Assembly (NCBI GenBank): GCA_937916365.1
Contig: CALFSY010000280.1
Coordinates: forward strand, 1-8,384
Direction: 5' to 3'
Length of the DNA: 8,384 nucleotides
From: an uncultured Jannaschia sp.
Lineage (GTDB): Bacteria; Pseudomonadota; Alphaproteobacteria; Rhodobacterales; Rhodobacteraceae
The notes below the pieces were generated by a model. That model was not told where the DNA came from, did no database searches, and worked only from the letters and a program-made list of their open reading frames with translations. The translations under genes and the position numbers were made by a program. This document shows positions 6,850 through 8,384 of the stretch, one piece after another (position 1 is the stretch's first letter; the number at the start of each line of letters is the position of its first letter).

Positions 6850-7617
6850 ATGCCACGTTATGCGATCAAACTAGAGTACGATGGAACCCCTTTTGCGGGT
6901 TGGCAACGCCAGGTGGGGCCGCCCACAGTGCAAGGTATGGTTGAGGCCGCACTGGCCAATCTTGCACCGGAACGCCCGATGACTGCGGCGGCGGGGCGCA
7001 CAGATGCGGGCGTTCATGCCACGGGGCAAGTGGCCCATTGCGATTTAACAAAAGATTGGGTGCCCTTTCGATTAGCCGAGGCGTTGAATTGGCACCTGAA
7101 ACCGTATCCGATTGCGGTTGTGGGCTGTAGCAATGTGCCAAACAACTGGCACGCGCGATTTTCCGCCATCGAACGGCATTATACCTATCGGATTATTTGC
7201 CGTCGCGCGCCCCTGGTGCATGAGGCAGGCAAAGCCTGGCATGTGCGAATGCCCTTGGATATTCCCGCAATGGTTCAGGCCGCCCACCATCTGGTGGGGC
7301 AACATGATTTCACAACGTTTCGCGCCGCAATGTGTCAGGCACACAGCCCGATCAAAACGCTGGATGCCTTAGATATTGAACACCGCGTTTTAGATCATGG
7401 GATGGCAATACAATTTCGCCTGCGGGCGCGGTCATTTTTGCATACACAGGTGCGGTCAATCGTTGGCACGTTGGAACGGGTTGGCGTAGGTGCGTGGCAA
7501 CCCGCCGATGTGGCCGCGGCGTTGGCCGCGGCGGATCGTGCCGCCTGTGGCCCCGTGGCCCCACCAGGGGGCCTATACCTAACCGGTGTGAAGTATCCCG
7601 ACAAGATTTTTGCGTAA
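6850..7617 (+). CDS. truA: tRNA pseudouridine(38-40) synthase TruA
   Basis: This 255-residue protein isomerises uridines 38, 39 and 40 in the anticodon arm of many tRNAs. It begins PRYAIKLEYDGTPFAGWQRQ, the TruA N-terminal signature, and contains the catalytic aspartate D52 within AGRTDAGVHATGQVAH (48-63). Later family motifs are present: NWHARFSAIERHYTYRI (about 97-113), HDFTTFRA (about 151-158) and RSFLHTQVRSIVGTL (about 194-208), ending with GGLYLTGVKYP. Length is normal for bacterial TruA. The ATG at 6850 matches the conserved start. It is divergent from ycjX and convergent with dapB, so it is probably transcribed as a single gene. Nothing is missing. Confidence 0.97.
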   Translation: MPRYAIKLEYDGTPFAGWQRQVGPPTVQGMVEAALANLAPERPMTAAAGRTDAGVHATGQVAHCDLTKDWVPFRLAEALNWHLKPYPIAVVGCSNVPNNWHARFSAIERHYTYRIICRRAPLVHEAGKAWHVRMPLDIPAMVQAAHHLVGQHDFTTFRAAMCQAHSPIKTLDALDIEHRVLDHGMAIQFRLRARSFLHTQVRSIVGTLERVGVGAWQPADVAAALAAADRAACGPVAPPGGLYLTGVKYPDKIFA

Positions 7618-7624
7618 CGGTTTA

Positions 7625-7647
7625 CGGGCCACGATCCCCCGTGCCCG
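7625..7647. terminator. GC-rich hairpin between convergent truA and dapB
   Basis: CGGG (7625-7628) and CACG (7630-7633) pair with CGTG (7640-7643) and CCCG (7644-7647), giving an 8-bp stem with one bulged C (7629) and a 6-nt loop. It lies 8 bp after the truA stop and 43 bp beyond the dapB stop, so it could end transcripts from both sides. No T-run follows on either strand, so it is not a classical intrinsic terminator. Confidence 0.4.
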
Positions 7648-7689
7648 TGCGGAACAACGACCCACAATACCACGTCAGAATAACTGTTG

Positions 7690-8384
7690 TTAACCTAAGC
7701 CTAAAACATCATCCATTGTATATTGCCCTGGTGGTTTTCCCTGGCCCCATAGGGCCGCTTTGATTGCGCCGCGTGCGAAAATGCCCCGATCAGTTGCCAC
7801 ATGGCGCAACACGATGCGTTCGCCCGCGCCGGCAAAGATTACATCGTGTTCGCCCACAATATCACCCCCACGGATTGTGGAAAAACCAATCGCACCTGGG
7901 GGGCGGGGGCCGGTGATGGTGCCACGCGCGCGATCTATTACCGTGTCCAATGTTACCCCCCGCCCCGCAGCGGCGGCCTGACCCAACATTAACGCTGTTC
8001 CAGACGGCGCATCCACCTTACCGCTATGGTGTGCCTCTACGATTTCAATATCAAAGTCGGTGTCAAGTGCGGCAACCACCCGCCGGGTAAGATGGGTCAA
8101 CAGGTTCACCCCAAGGCTCATGTTCCCCGAACGAATAATTGGCGCATGGCGTGCCGCGGCGGCCAGGGCTTCAAGATGACCCTGCTCAAATCCCGTGGTC
8201 CCAATCACATGCACGGCGCGGGCCTGTGCCGCCAGCTTGGCATGGGCAACTGTGGCCTGCGGTGTCGTGAAATCCAGCACGGCCTGTGCGTTTAGGATCG
8301 CATCAATCGGATCATCATAAACTGGCACACCATTGGGGGCCGTGCCCATAGCCATCCCCAAATCCATACCAACCCATCCATGGC
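7690..8384 (-). CDS. dapB: 4-hydroxy-tetrahydrodipicolinate reductase DapB, lacking its N-terminus (runs off right edge)
   Basis: The frame is open from the right edge (reading HGWVGMDLG...) to a TAA at 7692-7690, giving about 231 residues; DapB is usually about 270, so some 35-40 N-terminal residues, including the nucleotide-binding glycine motif, lie outside the window. The ATG at 8367 is internal, since the upstream HGWVG matches the family's '..WVG.DLG'. Visible motifs: LDFTTPQAT, VIGTTGF, and the catalytic/substrate motif EAHHSGKVDAPSGTA (around 8037-7993) with its HH and Lys. The C-terminus shows GEHDVIFAGAGERIVLRHVATDR and GAIKAALW. The enzyme reduces hydroxy-tetrahydrodipicolinate with NAD(P)H in the diaminopimelate/lysine pathway, feeding peptidoglycan. 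The visible part looks intact. It converges on truA with a 72-bp gap. Confidence 0.96.
   Translation of the reverse strand, partial: HGWVGMDLGMAMGTAPNGVPVYDDPIDAILNAQAVLDFTTPQATVAHAKLAAQARAVHVIGTTGFEQGHLEALAAAARHAPIIRSGNMSLGVNLLTHLTRRVVAALDTDFDIEIVEAHHSGKVDAPSGTALMLGQAAAAGRGVTLDTVIDRARGTITGPRPPGAIGFSTIRGGDIVGEHDVIFAGAGERIVLRHVATDRGIFARGAIKAALWGQGKPPGQYTMDDVLGLG

Noticed and set aside
6746..6856. ATG at 6856 as the ycjX start
   Set aside because: It would add 37 non-homologous residues and overlap the truA start. The GTG at 6745 has a strong SD and fits the family N-terminus.
7690..8367. ATG at 8367 as the dapB start
   Set aside because: The frame stays open to the window edge and encodes residues expected in DapB (WVG before DLG). 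The gene is cut by the window, not truncated.

Overview
The window looks like ordinary chromosomal, mostly housekeeping DNA from an alphaproteobacterium, most likely of the Rhodobacterales. This rests on recalled protein resemblance: the DnaE, the YcjX/YcjF pair and DapB all read like Rhodobacterales proteins, and base composition is roughly 50% GC by eye. No genus is claimed. I see no rRNA, tRNA, insertion sequence, prophage or CRISPR array, and no convincing novel multi-gene system.

Layout. The left edge (1-107, minus) carries the first 35 codons of a xanthine dehydrogenase small-subunit-like protein. A 211-bp divergent intergenic region with small repeats separates it from mscL (319-756, plus), a mechanosensitive channel. 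A 190-bp gap rich in secondary structure and GANTC sites leads to dnaE (947-4471, plus), the replicative DNA polymerase III alpha subunit. Convergent with dnaE, only 18 bp away, is a minus-strand pair: a broken ycjX (5500-6745) and an intact ycjF/DUF697 membrane protein (4490-5503), joined by an ATGA overlap. Divergent from ycjX is truA (6850-7617, plus), the tRNA pseudouridine 38-40 synthase. Convergent with truA is dapB (7690-8384, minus), a lysine/diaminopimelate gene that runs off the right edge. A GC-rich hairpin lies between truA and dapB.

The genes do not form one pathway. They cover replication (dnaE), tRNA modification (truA), cell-wall and lysine precursor synthesis (dapB), osmotic safety (mscL), purine catabolism (xdhA-like) and an envelope/stress-associated pair (ycjX-ycjF). 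The observations most worth checking are: (1) five of the ten GANTC (CcrM-type) sites I could find in the window lie within 159 bp upstream of dnaE; (2) ycjX lacks about 55-65 conserved residues and changes frame at the same point; (3) a TATGAT box ends 6 bp before the dnaE ATG, which has no Shine-Dalgarno sequence, suggesting a leaderless transcript.
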